Source: Legionella saoudiensis (GTDB lineage: Bacteria; Pseudomonadota; Gammaproteobacteria; Legionellales; Legionellaceae). From it: a stretch of 64,000 nucleotides of DNA. A model generated the notes under the pieces. It saw nothing but the letters and a program-made list of their open reading frames with translations. It made no database searches and was not told the DNA's origin. Each line of letters opens with the position of its first letter. Position 1 is the first letter of the stretch. Of this stretch, positions 36,584 to 44,967 are shown piece after piece. The translations under genes were made by a program, and so were the position numbers. The DNA lies in the NCBI RefSeq assembly GCF_001465875.1, contig NZ_LN901321.1:62001-126000 (forward strand). Direction: 5' to 3'.

Positions 36584-37687
36584 TTGTTTTCCCTGAATAA
36601 AAATACGGAATGCTATTACAAACATGCTTTGGAAATGCATTTTCCGGTTATTTATAATTCTGAATTTGGTACCTTAGAACTTTCTTTAGGTACAAAACAG
36701 TACTTTTTTTTCCGTGCGGTTACCCCATTAAATAGCTATACCAACGCAATGGTTTCCAAAAATAAATATGCCACTAATTGTATTTTGGAAAAAGCGGGTT
36801 TACCGGTGCCTCATACAACCGCTCTTGACCGGGATCAATTCCAAGAGGGGGCGCTTGAGGAGGTCATTTCTGAGCTGTCATTTCCTTTGGTTGTAAAACC
36901 TGTTACAGGAGGGCTTGGAGAAGATGTACTCTGCAATATACAAAATATGGAGCAACTGGAAGAGCATTTGCGCGAACAATATGTAAAGTATGAATCCTTA
37001 TTGATTCAGGAGTATCTTGGCAATTTACAATCTTATCGCGTATTGGTATTAAAAAATAAGGTGATTGGGGTTGTTTTACGTCACCCAGCTCATTTAATAG
37101 GTGATGGCAAACATAATTTGCAGGAGCTTGTAGAAATAGCCAATAACCAACGCCAAAAAATAAATGATACGCTAGGGCCGATTTCTATTGATACAGAATT
37201 TAACATTCGCTTAAAAGAGTTAAATATTGATTTGAATTATGTTCCTAAAAAAGGAGAATGGGTTACCGTAGGTTATACCTCTAATGCGACTCGCGGTGGA
37301 ACTTATATTTCCTTAGGGAAACAAATTTGCAAAGAAAATAAGAAACTTTTTGTACGTGCGGCCAAAGCATTAGGCCTGACTTTAGTCGGCTTTGATGTGC
37401 AGTGTGCTGATATTAATGTGCCGATCGAACGCTCCGCCGGTGCGATTATTGAAGCAAACCATGGCCCCAGTGTTCGCATTCATGAACAAGCTATGGATGG
37501 AATCCCCACACCAGTGTGTAAAAAAATATTACGCACACTAATTTATAGGCATCCTTTTGCTTATTTGTATAGTTTATATCGAACTACTCGTCTTGCATTT
37601 TATCTTAAAATTGTCCTTATTGTAGCGCTGGTATATGGATTTTATGAGCTGGTTTCTATGGATGAGACAAAGAACATTTTCATGTAA
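36584..37687 (+). CDS. C-terminally anchored ATP-grasp ligase (paralog)
   Basis: 367 residues from a TTG start at 36584 with AAGGAAA upstream. The ATP-grasp core matches the gene at 10192-11274 along its length: FPLVVKPVTGGLGEDV, SYRVLVLKNKVIGVVLRHP, GDGKHNLQEL, SNATRGGTYISL, GFDVQCAD and IIEANHGPSVRIHE. A hydrophobic C-terminal segment (FYLKIVLIVALVYGFYELV) suggests a membrane anchor. It resembles the GshAB/cyanophycin synthetase ATP-grasp, so it should join a carboxylate to an amine. It is divergent from the methyltransferase/oxygenase genes and probably works with them. Confidence 0.82.
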   Translation: MFSLNKNTECYYKHALEMHFPVIYNSEFGTLELSLGTKQYFFFRAVTPLNSYTNAMVSKNKYATNCILEKAGLPVPHTTALDRDQFQEGALEEVISELSFPLVVKPVTGGLGEDVLCNIQNMEQLEEHLREQYVKYESLLIQEYLGNLQSYRVLVLKNKVIGVVLRHPAHLIGDGKHNLQELVEIANNQRQKINDTLGPISIDTEFNIRLKELNIDLNYVPKKGEWVTVGYTSNATRGGTYISLGKQICKENKKLFVRAAKALGLTLVGFDVQCADINVPIERSAGAIIEANHGPSVRIHEQAMDGIPTPVCKKILRTLIYRHPFAYLYSLYRTTRLAFYLKIVLIVALVYGFYELVSMDETKNIFM

Positions 37688-37757
37688 GCGTAGAGCCATT
37701 TTCTTAACTTAATAGTAGTGCTTCCGTGGCAACCGGTTGTTGAATTATTTTCTTAAA

Positions 37758-37772
37758 TGAGAATGATTCTCG
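37758..37772 (+). promoter_or_regulatory. Fur box of feoABC
   Basis: TGAGAATGATTCTCG matches the 7-1-7 Fur consensus (TGATAAT-N-ATTATCA) at about 12 of 14 positions and contains the exact palindrome GAGAATGATTCTC. It lies 53 nt before feoA, where a Fur-Fe(II) repressor would block transcription in iron-replete cells. Confidence 0.8.
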
Positions 37773-37824
37773 ATATCATTTGTGTTAGAATATACCTAAG
37801 GTTTTAACATCGTTTGATTATTCC

Positions 37825-38055
37825 ATGACCAGGATAACTGAATTAACTCCAGGCGACCGTGCTCGATTAATGAGCTATGGAGCTACTGATGTGCAATACA
37901 GACGCAGACTTCTGTCTTTAGGAGTTACCTGTGGGACAGAGTTTGTTGTCATCCGCATGGCGCCGTTGGGTTGTCCCATCCAAATTGATGTGCGAGGCAC
38001 TTCATTGACTTTGCGTAAAGAAGAGGCAAGCCAATTGATTTTGGAGCGTATATGA
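37825..38055 (+). CDS. feoA: Ferrous iron transport protein A
   Basis: A 76-residue SH3-like FeoA domain: MTRITELTPGDRARL at the start and the RRRLLSLGVTCGTEF and GCPIQIDVRGTSLTLRKEEA segments. It is a small cytoplasmic partner of FeoB. Its TGA overlaps the feoB ATG by 4 nt. A Fur box lies just upstream. Confidence 0.94.
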   Translation: MTRITELTPGDRARLMSYGATDVQYRRRLLSLGVTCGTEFVVIRMAPLGCPIQIDVRGTSLTLRKEEASQLILERI

Positions 38056-40304
38056 CCCACGTTTTATTAGTAGGCAATCCCAATTGTGGTAAAACCACCT
38101 TATTCAATGCATTAACTGGTGATAATCAGCGTATCGGCAATTGGCCTGGGGTTACTGTAGAAAAGAAGACGGGATCTTTTTCTTTAGAAAAACAAGTAAT
38201 TAACATCACTGATTTACCTGGAGTTTATTCTTTAGTGGCTAACTCCGGCGGAGTCAGCCAGGATGAACAAATCGCTGCACAATCAGTGGCAACCATGCAG
38301 GCAGATTGCATTATTAATGTAGTTGATGCATGTCATTTAGAGCGTCATTTGTATTTGACCAGCCAGATTTTAGAGTTAGGAAAACCCGTTATTATTGCGT
38401 TAAATATGATTGACATCGCAGAGCAACGAGGTATTTCAATTGATGTGAATGACTTGGCACGGCGGCTAGGTTGCCCAGTAATTCCTATTCAGGCGCATAA
38501 AAAAATAGGATTAACTGCCTTGGAGCAGGCTTTAGTCACACTACCACAAGTCATCTTACCCTGGACTCTTCCTTTATCTTCTTTAGTACAACAAGGCTTA
38601 ATGGACATAGAAAAGGCCTTAATTGATGAGGGGTATAGTCAATCATTAGCCTACTATTTTTCCCGAAGAATCGCTGAGGGTGATGTGATATTGGTCAATG
38701 AGCGCATAACGCAGATCTTATCGACATTGAATACCGGTGATTTGGGGCTTGATGTATTATTGGCTGATGCTCGTTATCAGAAAATTCATGAGCTAGTTAC
38801 CTCCGTGCAACGCAAGCGCAGTGACGCGAGTGAAAATTTTACAGCGAAACTGGATCGCATTGTATTGCATCGTTTTTGGGCATTACCCATCTTTTTTGGT
38901 GTCATGTACTTAATGTTTTTATTTGCCATCAATATAGGTGGAGCATTCCAAGACTTTTTTGATATCAGTACCGATACCATTTTTGTCCAGGGGGTTGCTT
39001 GGCTGATGCAGCAAATTCATGCTCCGAACTGGCTTATTGCTATTTTGGCGAATGGAATTGGTAAGGGGATTAATACCACCTTAACTTTTATTCCGGTTAT
39101 TGCTGCTATGTTTTTCTTTTTATCTTTATTAGAAACCTCTGGATACATGGCTCGAGCAGCTTTTGTTGTGGATAAAGTCATGCGCGTTTTAGGGTTGCCG
39201 GGTAAATCTTTTGTACCCATGATTGTAGGTTTTGGGTGTAATGTTCCAGCGATTATGGCAGCACGCACGTTAGATTCAGAGCGCGATCGATTGCTTACCG
39301 TGATGATGAGCCCTTTTATGTCATGCAGCGCACGTTTAGCCATTTATGCGGTATTTGTGGCGGCTTTTTTCCCTTCTGGTGGACAAAATGTCGTTTTTTC
39401 TTTATATCTGATTGGTATTTTAATGGCCATTCTTACAGGTTTTATTTTACGTAAATCCCTGCTTAAAGGAAATTCTTCGCCACTAATTTTAGAATTACCG
39501 GCCTACCACAAACCATCGATGCGCCGCTTGCTTAAAGAAACCACCATGCGCTTGCGCTTTTTTGTGCTTCGCGCAGGTAAATTAATCATCCCCATTTGTG
39601 TGATTTTAGGCGCTTTAAATGCTATTACCTTAGGCGGTGGTATTAATTCGTCAGAAGCCAGCAGCGAATCCTTATTGTCAATAATGGGGCAATGGCTAAC
39701 TCCGGTATTTACTCCTATGGGTATTTCTCCTGATAATTGGCCAGCTACTGTGGGCTTGTTAACTGGAATGTTAGCCAAGGAAGTTGTGGTGGGTACGCTA
39801 AACTCTCTTTATGCGCAAGCAGGGCACCTAGGCGAAATTGCTGCGGCAAGTTTTGATTTTTGGGGCGGAATTAAGGCGGCATTATGGTCTGTGCCAAACA
39901 ATTTATTGCAATTAGATAGCGCACTCGCTAATCCGGTCTTAGCCAGTGCGGCAGATAATCCTGTGTCGCAGTCAGTTTATGGCATTATGGCGCAGCGTTT
40001 TGATGGACAAATTGGCGCTTATGCCTATTTATTATTTGTGCTTTTATATATTCCATGTGTATCTACCATGGCGGTTATTCGTCAGGAAGCAAATAAAAAA
40101 TTTATGTGGATGTCGGTTATTTGGTCCTTTATTGCTGCTTATTTGGCCGCAGTGGGGTTTTACCAAGGAGCTAAATTTGTGCAACATTCACCACATGGTA
40201 TCTATTGGCTTTTAGTTGCTGTATTGGCGTTAATCTTGGTTCCCATTTTGTGGCATTTTAATAAACGCATGCTGGGAGGGCAAAATGTTATTGCAAATAC
40301 GTGA
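38052..40304 (+). CDS. feoB: Ferrous iron transporter FeoB
   Basis: 750 residues. The N-terminal GTPase has G1 GNPNCGKTTLFN, G2 NWPGVTVE, G3 DLPGVY and G4 LNMID. A linker domain follows, then the polytopic membrane part with two Gate motifs containing conserved Cys (VGFGCNVPAIMAART; YIPCVSTMAV). It imports Fe(II) across the inner membrane. It overlaps feoA and the feoC-like gene, forming the operon feoABC. Confidence 0.97.
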   Translation: MTHVLLVGNPNCGKTTLFNALTGDNQRIGNWPGVTVEKKTGSFSLEKQVINITDLPGVYSLVANSGGVSQDEQIAAQSVATMQADCIINVVDACHLERHLYLTSQILELGKPVIIALNMIDIAEQRGISIDVNDLARRLGCPVIPIQAHKKIGLTALEQALVTLPQVILPWTLPLSSLVQQGLMDIEKALIDEGYSQSLAYYFSRRIAEGDVILVNERITQILSTLNTGDLGLDVLLADARYQKIHELVTSVQRKRSDASENFTAKLDRIVLHRFWALPIFFGVMYLMFLFAINIGGAFQDFFDISTDTIFVQGVAWLMQQIHAPNWLIAILANGIGKGINTTLTFIPVIAAMFFFLSLLETSGYMARAAFVVDKVMRVLGLPGKSFVPMIVGFGCNVPAIMAARTLDSERDRLLTVMMSPFMSCSARLAIYAVFVAAFFPSGGQNVVFSLYLIGILMAILTGFILRKSLLKGNSSPLILELPAYHKPSMRRLLKETTMRLRFFVLRAGKLIIPICVILGALNAITLGGGINSSEASSESLLSIMGQWLTPVFTPMGISPDNWPATVGLLTGMLAKEVVVGTLNSLYAQAGHLGEIAAASFDFWGGIKAALWSVPNNLLQLDSALANPVLASAADNPVSQSVYGIMAQRFDGQIGAYAYLLFVLLYIPCVSTMAVIRQEANKKFMWMSVIWSFIAAYLAAVGFYQGAKFVQHSPHGIYWLLVAVLALILVPILWHFNKRMLGGQNVIANT

Positions 40305-40512
40305 TTATATTTGCCGACAGGGAGTGGTCAGTACCCAACAGTTAACCCGTGAGTTTCATTTAGACTTACCCGCGTTACAGCCTATGTTGGATCTATGGAT
40401 AAAAAAAGGCGTGATTCGTAAATGCCAGGAAAAAGCAAATTGCCAGAGTACTTGCTTTAAATGTCGCATCAATGCTCCTGAATATTATCAATATCAAATC
40501 ACATCGTCCTAA
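40285..40512 (+). CDS. feoC: FeoC-like winged-helix protein
   Basis: A 75-residue winged-helix protein (MLLQIRDYICRQGVVSTQQL) with a C-terminal cysteine cluster (CQEKANC, CFKC) fitting the FeoC Fe-S or metal motif. It overlaps the end of feoB by 20 nt and has GGGAGG before its ATG. FeoC regulates or stabilises FeoB in enterobacteria. Family assignment is by position, size and cysteines. Confidence 0.8.
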   Translation: MLLQIRDYICRQGVVSTQQLTREFHLDLPALQPMLDLWIKKGVIRKCQEKANCQSTCFKCRINAPEYYQYQITSS

Positions 40513-40746
40513 GGGCCTAATACGAGAGCGGTTCTTGAATCAGGCTTCGTCCCCGAATTGCGCTAACATAGGCTATATCATCTGGACCATTTTTTGTTTT
40601 GATGAAAGTACCTTTAGGGCCTACTCACTGTTTTTATTGTTTTTTTACATCTTTTTTACCACTATGTAATCCAACTTTGGTGCTCATTTTTGAAATATGG
40701 GCTAATATATAATTATAAACAAAAGCATTACATTGGGTACTAATAC

Positions 40747-41382
40747 ATGGCCAATGCATCAGATGACAGCAATATTGATCCTTTAGCAGATATGCCCGAG
40801 GAGCGCAGCATTGATTTGCGCAAATTGGAGATGGAAGCAGATCTTAATGATCCCGTAGCTTTAGTAGAACGTGTTTATCAGATTTGGTGGCACTGGGCTG
40901 ATTTCCATCTTTATATTATTTCTCCTACTATTCCACCAGTATCACCACCTATAGTGATTAAGCCAGAACTTATTCCTGGAACTCAGGAATATGAGTTTGT
41001 TTATGATATCCATGACTACGGCTCGAAACTTTCTACTTCCAAAGGCGAAGATATGATTAATTCCGGCATGTCTATGTGTAAATTATTTTATACAATAGAA
41101 AAAATGATTTACATTTTAGTCGAACGCTTGAAGTCTGGGGGGGTTAGTACGGAAGTCGAAGTACAAGTTGCTTTTGGCGGTCACTTACTATCCCAAAGAA
41201 AAGCTTTTGAATCAATCATTAACTTGAATTATAACGTGGTCGTTACTAACTTCGACCCAGGAGCTTGGGGCGAACGTTATCTGCAGATTGTGAAACAAAA
41301 TGCAGAAAAATATGGCTATCCTCCTGAGGCGCCACGCTCAACCTTTAGACAACCACATAAATCGCCAGGAATGAAGATTTAA
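40747..41382 (+). CDS. lvgA: LvgA-like Dot/Icm adaptor subunit
   Basis: A 211-residue soluble acidic protein (start MANASDDSNIDPLADMPEE), near the ~208 residues of L. pneumophila LvgA. LvgA joins IcmS-IcmW on the DotL coupling complex and contributes to virulence. In L. pneumophila lvgA lies a few genes upstream of the sdh genes, as here, which supports the call together with size and acidity. No enzymatic motif is visible. It has its own upstream gap of 234 nt with no clear repeat. Confidence 0.75.
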   Translation: MANASDDSNIDPLADMPEERSIDLRKLEMEADLNDPVALVERVYQIWWHWADFHLYIISPTIPPVSPPIVIKPELIPGTQEYEFVYDIHDYGSKLSTSKGEDMINSGMSMCKLFYTIEKMIYILVERLKSGGVSTEVEVQVAFGGHLLSQRKAFESIINLNYNVVVTNFDPGAWGERYLQIVKQNAEKYGYPPEAPRSTFRQPHKSPGMKI

Positions 41383-41414
41383 GGGGCTGTCACTTATTTT
41401 ACAAATTAAAGACA

Positions 41415-41438
41415 ATCCTGGTTGCCCGCAACCAGGAT
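41415..41438 (+). terminator. CCTGGTTGC palindrome copy 3, after lvgA
   Basis: ATCCTGGTTGC-CC-GCAACCAGGAT follows the lvgA stop by 32 nt. No T-run follows. The remaining gap to sdhC (to 41654) holds the sdh promoter. Confidence 0.7.
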
Positions 41439-41578
41439 CTGGTTAATAAAATAACATTTTAAAGAAAGAATCCTAAACCGCAGGCACCAGGCTACACTAG
41501 GTTATTGGCTAACCCACTAAATTTCGATTAAATTTTGGTCATTTAAACCGTTATATCTCCACACATTATGACTTAATC

Positions 41579-41606
41579 TTGCGTGATAAAAACAGAGTGC
41601 TATACT
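41579..41606 (+). promoter_or_regulatory. Candidate sdhC promoter
   Basis: TTGCGT (41579-41584), a 16-nt spacer and TATACT (41601-41606) form a sigma-70-like promoter 49 nt ahead of the sdhC GTG start. It would drive the sdhCDAB block and possibly sucAB. Confidence 0.6.
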
Positions 41607-41654
41607 TCGCATTCGTGCGTCCTTTTATAACTTCAATTAAGGAAGAAACTAACA

Positions 41655-42029
41655 GTGAACAAGAAAAGACCCGTTAATCTTGATTTGGGTAGTTTAAAAT
41701 TTCCCCCAATGGCAATTGCATCAATATTGCATAGGATTTCAGGGGTAGTTTTATTCCTATTATTGCCAATAATGTTGTTTATTTTTGGCCAATCAGTGCA
41801 ATCGGCAGAGACTTTTGCACAGATGAAGGCATTGTTAACACATCCGTGCTATAAGTTGATCTTATGGGCCTTTGGGGCTGCATTGATTTATCACGTGCTT
41901 GCAGGTATCCGTCATATGATTATGGATTTGGGATTTGGTGAGCATCTTAATGCTGGTCGGCGTACTGCTGTTTTAGTAATAGTTCTTGCCGTTATTTTGT
42001 CAATTTTACTAGGATTCTGGATATGGTAA
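41655..42029 (+). CDS. sdhC: Succinate dehydrogenase cytochrome b556 subunit
   Basis: 124 residues from GTG 41655 (SD AAGGAAG), with three membrane helices and the SdhC signature ASILHRISGVVLF; His in YHVLAGIRHMIMD is the heme/quinone-site region. It anchors complex II in the inner membrane. Overlaps sdhD by 7 nt. Confidence 0.95.
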   Translation: MNKKRPVNLDLGSLKFPPMAIASILHRISGVVLFLLLPIMLFIFGQSVQSAETFAQMKALLTHPCYKLILWAFGAALIYHVLAGIRHMIMDLGFGEHLNAGRRTAVLVIVLAVILSILLGFWIW

Positions 42030-42370
42030 CTAATGTCACCAGCTTAACAGGCAATGGGTTAAAAGATTGGTTAGTTCAACGTGTTACAGCGGTATATTTC
42101 GCAGTATATGTGTTTTTCTTTTTTGGATTTTTATTGTTGCATCCGGGGTTGAGTTATGATCAATGGCATAACTTATTTGTCAATCCAGTGGTGCAAATTG
42201 CAACTGCCTTAGCATTGCTTGCATTAACGTTGCATGCCTGGATAGGTATCTGGACGGTAACTACCGATTATATGAAATGTACTGTTTTACGTGTATCAGT
42301 ACAGATGTTGGTTCTTTTATGGCTCCTTAGTCAATTGATTTGGGGCTTCATGATCCTTTGGGGGCGGTAA
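42023..42370 (+). CDS. sdhD: Succinate dehydrogenase membrane anchor subunit
   Basis: 115 residues with three membrane helices. [18 protein letters not shown] is the quinone-site Arg region and [14 protein letters not shown] carries the His/Asp motif of SdhD. It completes the membrane anchor with SdhC. sdhA starts 2 nt after its stop. Confidence 0.94.
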   Translation: MVTNVTSLTGNGLKDWLVQRVTAVYFAVYVFFFFGFLLLHPGLSYDQWHNLFVNPVVQIATALALLALTLHAWIGIWTVTTDYMKCTVLRVSVQMLVLLWLLSQLIWGFMILWGR

Positions 42371-42372
42371 GC

Positions 42373-44142
42373 ATGGCTATTGCACGGAATACATTTGATG
42401 CAGTAATTATTGGTGCTGGCGGTGCTGGAATGCGCGCTGCACTACAGATGGCAAATTCTGGTTTAAAAGTTGCACTTTTATCTAAAGTATTTCCAACGCG
42501 TTCACATACAGTTTCAGCTCAAGGCGGTATTACTTGTGCTTTAGGAAACTCGCATGAGGACGATTGGCGTTGGCATATGTATGATACTGTAAAAGGGGCT
42601 GATTACATTGGTGACCAAGACAGTATTGAATATTTATGTAAAACAGGTCCAGAAGCGGTTTATGAATTAGAACATATGGGCTTACCATTTTCGCGCATGG
42701 ACAATGGTCGAATTTACCAACGTCAGTTTGGTGGACAGTCCAAGAATTTTGGCGGTGAACAGGCCGCACGTACTTGTGCTGCAGCAGACCGTACTGGACA
42801 TGCTTTGCTGCATACCTTATATCAACAAAATGTAAAAGCAAAAACTCATGTCTTTAGTGAATGGTATGCTCTAGATTTTGTTAAAAATGCAGAAGGCCGG
42901 ATCTCTGGGGTTACGGCAATGAGCATTGAGACTGGTGAAGTGGTATTTTTCCAATCACGCGTATGTATTTTAGCTACGGGTGGCGCGGGTCGTATCTATC
43001 AATCAACAACAAATGCCTTTATTAATACAGGCGATGGCTTTGGTATGGCATTAAGAGCCGGTATTCCATTGCAAGATATGGAAATGTGGCAGTTCCATCC
43101 TACAGGAATCGCCGGTGCTGGAACGTTAGTTACTGAAGGCTGCCGTGGAGAAGGTGGATACCTCATTAACAAAGATGGCGAGCGTTTTATGGAACGTTAT
43201 GCGCCACGTGCTAAAGACTTGGCATCACGTGATGTGGTTGCTCGTTCTATGGCGTTAGAAATGCGTGCAGGTAAAGGTTTTGATCCAGGCGGCGTTGATT
43301 ACGTGAAGTTGAAGTTGGATCATTTAGGTGCAGATTTAATTATGTCGCGCTTACCTGGAATTCGCGAATTGTCGATGAAATTTGCGGGGGTTGATCCCAT
43401 TGTGGAGCCTATCCCAGTAGTGCCAACATGCCATTACAGCATGGGCGGTATACCTACCAACATGCATGGACAAGTTATTACTAAAACTAATGGCGAAGAG
43501 CATATTGTCGAAGGTTTATATGCAGTAGGTGAATGTGCTTGCGTTTCCGTACATGGAGCCAACCGTTTAGGTGGGAACTCTTTATTAGACTTAGTGGTGT
43601 TTGGTCGTGCCGCTGGAATCCATGTTGAAGAATTGTGGCAATCGAACCAATTACCTGATATGGCGTATATTAGTGATGAAGATATTGCCGCATCATTGGT
43701 TCGCTATAACCGTTGGAATAATTCGAAGGATGGCGAAAGTATTGCTGTTATTCGCGCTGAAATGCAACGTGTAATGCAAGAAGATTTTGGTGTATTTCGT
43801 ACTGGTGAGGTTATGGAATCTGGTCTGAAACGTTTGCAAGCATTACGTGAGCGTTTGAAGAATGCGAAGCTGGACGATAAAAGCCAGGTCTTTAATACCG
43901 AACGTGTTAGTGCTTTAGAGTTAGATAACCTAATGGCTACTGCTTATGCGACAGCACATGCAGCAATTGTGCGAACTGAAAGTCGTGGAGCTCACAGCCG
44001 TGAAGATTTTCCAAAGCGTGATGACGCCAATTGGATTAAACACATACTGTACTTTGAGGAAGGTGAAGTAATCGATTTTCGTCCGGTTAATGCATCACCT
44101 AAACATATTGCGCCTTTTGAGCCGAAAGAACGCGTTTACTAA
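42373..44142 (+). CDS. sdhA: Succinate dehydrogenase flavoprotein subunit
   Basis: 589 residues from ATG 42373; a longer in-frame start at 42340 lies inside sdhD and is not needed. It has the FAD dinucleotide motif [14 protein letters not shown], the flavinylation motif SHTVSAQGG, and the catalytic RGEGGYLIN and HPTGIAGAG regions. It oxidises succinate to fumarate at the cytoplasmic face. The stop is followed 15 nt later by sdhB. Confidence 0.97.
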   Translation: MAIARNTFDAVIIGAGGAGMRAALQMANSGLKVALLSKVFPTRSHTVSAQGGITCALGNSHEDDWRWHMYDTVKGADYIGDQDSIEYLCKTGPEAVYELEHMGLPFSRMDNGRIYQRQFGGQSKNFGGEQAARTCAAADRTGHALLHTLYQQNVKAKTHVFSEWYALDFVKNAEGRISGVTAMSIETGEVVFFQSRVCILATGGAGRIYQSTTNAFINTGDGFGMALRAGIPLQDMEMWQFHPTGIAGAGTLVTEGCRGEGGYLINKDGERFMERYAPRAKDLASRDVVARSMALEMRAGKGFDPGGVDYVKLKLDHLGADLIMSRLPGIRELSMKFAGVDPIVEPIPVVPTCHYSMGGIPTNMHGQVITKTNGEEHIVEGLYAVGECACVSVHGANRLGGNSLLDLVVFGRAAGIHVEELWQSNQLPDMAYISDEDIAASLVRYNRWNNSKDGESIAVIRAEMQRVMQEDFGVFRTGEVMESGLKRLQALRERLKNAKLDDKSQVFNTERVSALELDNLMATAYATAHAAIVRTESRGAHSREDFPKRDDANWIKHILYFEEGEVIDFRPVNASPKHIAPFEPKERVY

Positions 44143-44157
44143 AGAGGATATACCAGA

Positions 44158-44880
44158 ATGTCAGATAATAGAAATTTGACTTTATCAATTTATCGCTATA
44201 ATCCTGAGGTGGATGCTAAGCCTTATATGCAAGATTATCAGTTGACGATACCGGCTAAAAGCGATCCTATGTTATTAACTTTGCTTGAGCGTTTGAAAGA
44301 CGAGCAAGATCCTTCCATCACTTACCGACGTTCTTGCCGTGAAGGGGTATGTGGTTCTGATGGCATGAACATTAACGGAACAAATGGTCTGGCCTGTATT
44401 ACCCATATTTCTCAGTTAAATACAGATAAAATTATTATCCGCCCTTTACCTGGTTTCCCAGTGATTCGCGATTTGGCAGTTGATATGTCTCAGTTTTATA
44501 AACAATATGAGCGTATTGAACCTTATTTACAAAATGACCAGGTGGCTCCTGCGCGCGAGCGTTTGCAATCGCCAGAAGAGCGAGCACAACTTGATGGATT
44601 ATATGAATGTATTTTGTGTGCATGCTGCACCAGTTCATGTCCTTCTTTCTGGTGGAATCCAGAGAAATTTGTAGGCCCTGCAGGATTATTACAGGCACGC
44701 CGTTTTTTAGCAGACAGTCGCGATACTGCAACTGAACATCGTTTGGATAAACTACAAGATCCATTCAGCGTGTTTCGTTGCCGTACCATTATGAATTGTA
44801 CGAATGTTTGCCCGAAGGGACTCAACCCAACTAAAGCGATTGCAGAAATTCGCACGCAAATGTTGAGGCAGGAAACCTAA
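44158..44880 (+). CDS. sdhB: Succinate dehydrogenase iron-sulfur subunit
   Basis: 240 residues. [2Fe-2S] cysteines lie in SCREGVCGSDGMNINGTNGLAC, and the [4Fe-4S]/[3Fe-4S] ligands in CILCACCTSSCP and CRTIMNCTNVCPKGLNP. It passes electrons from FAD to quinone in complex II. A hairpin follows before sucA. Confidence 0.97.
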   Translation: MSDNRNLTLSIYRYNPEVDAKPYMQDYQLTIPAKSDPMLLTLLERLKDEQDPSITYRRSCREGVCGSDGMNINGTNGLACITHISQLNTDKIIIRPLPGFPVIRDLAVDMSQFYKQYERIEPYLQNDQVAPARERLQSPEERAQLDGLYECILCACCTSSCPSFWWNPEKFVGPAGLLQARRFLADSRDTATEHRLDKLQDPFSVFRCRTIMNCTNVCPKGLNPTKAIAEIRTQMLRQET

Positions 44881-44899
44881 TCGCAGTAATGATTCAGTT

Positions 44900-44923
44900 A
44901 ACCCCTTCGGCAATGAAGGGGTT
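44900..44923 (+). terminator. sdhB-sucA intergenic hairpin
   Basis: AACCCCTTC (44900-44908) pairs with GAAGGGGTT (44915-44923) across a 6-nt loop. No U-tract follows, so it may be an mRNA-stability or processing hairpin rather than a full terminator, letting transcription run into sucA. Confidence 0.5.
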
Positions 44924-44967
44924 GAGTCGTTACATAAACCTTTAGTTACACCCTTTGGAGAACGATA

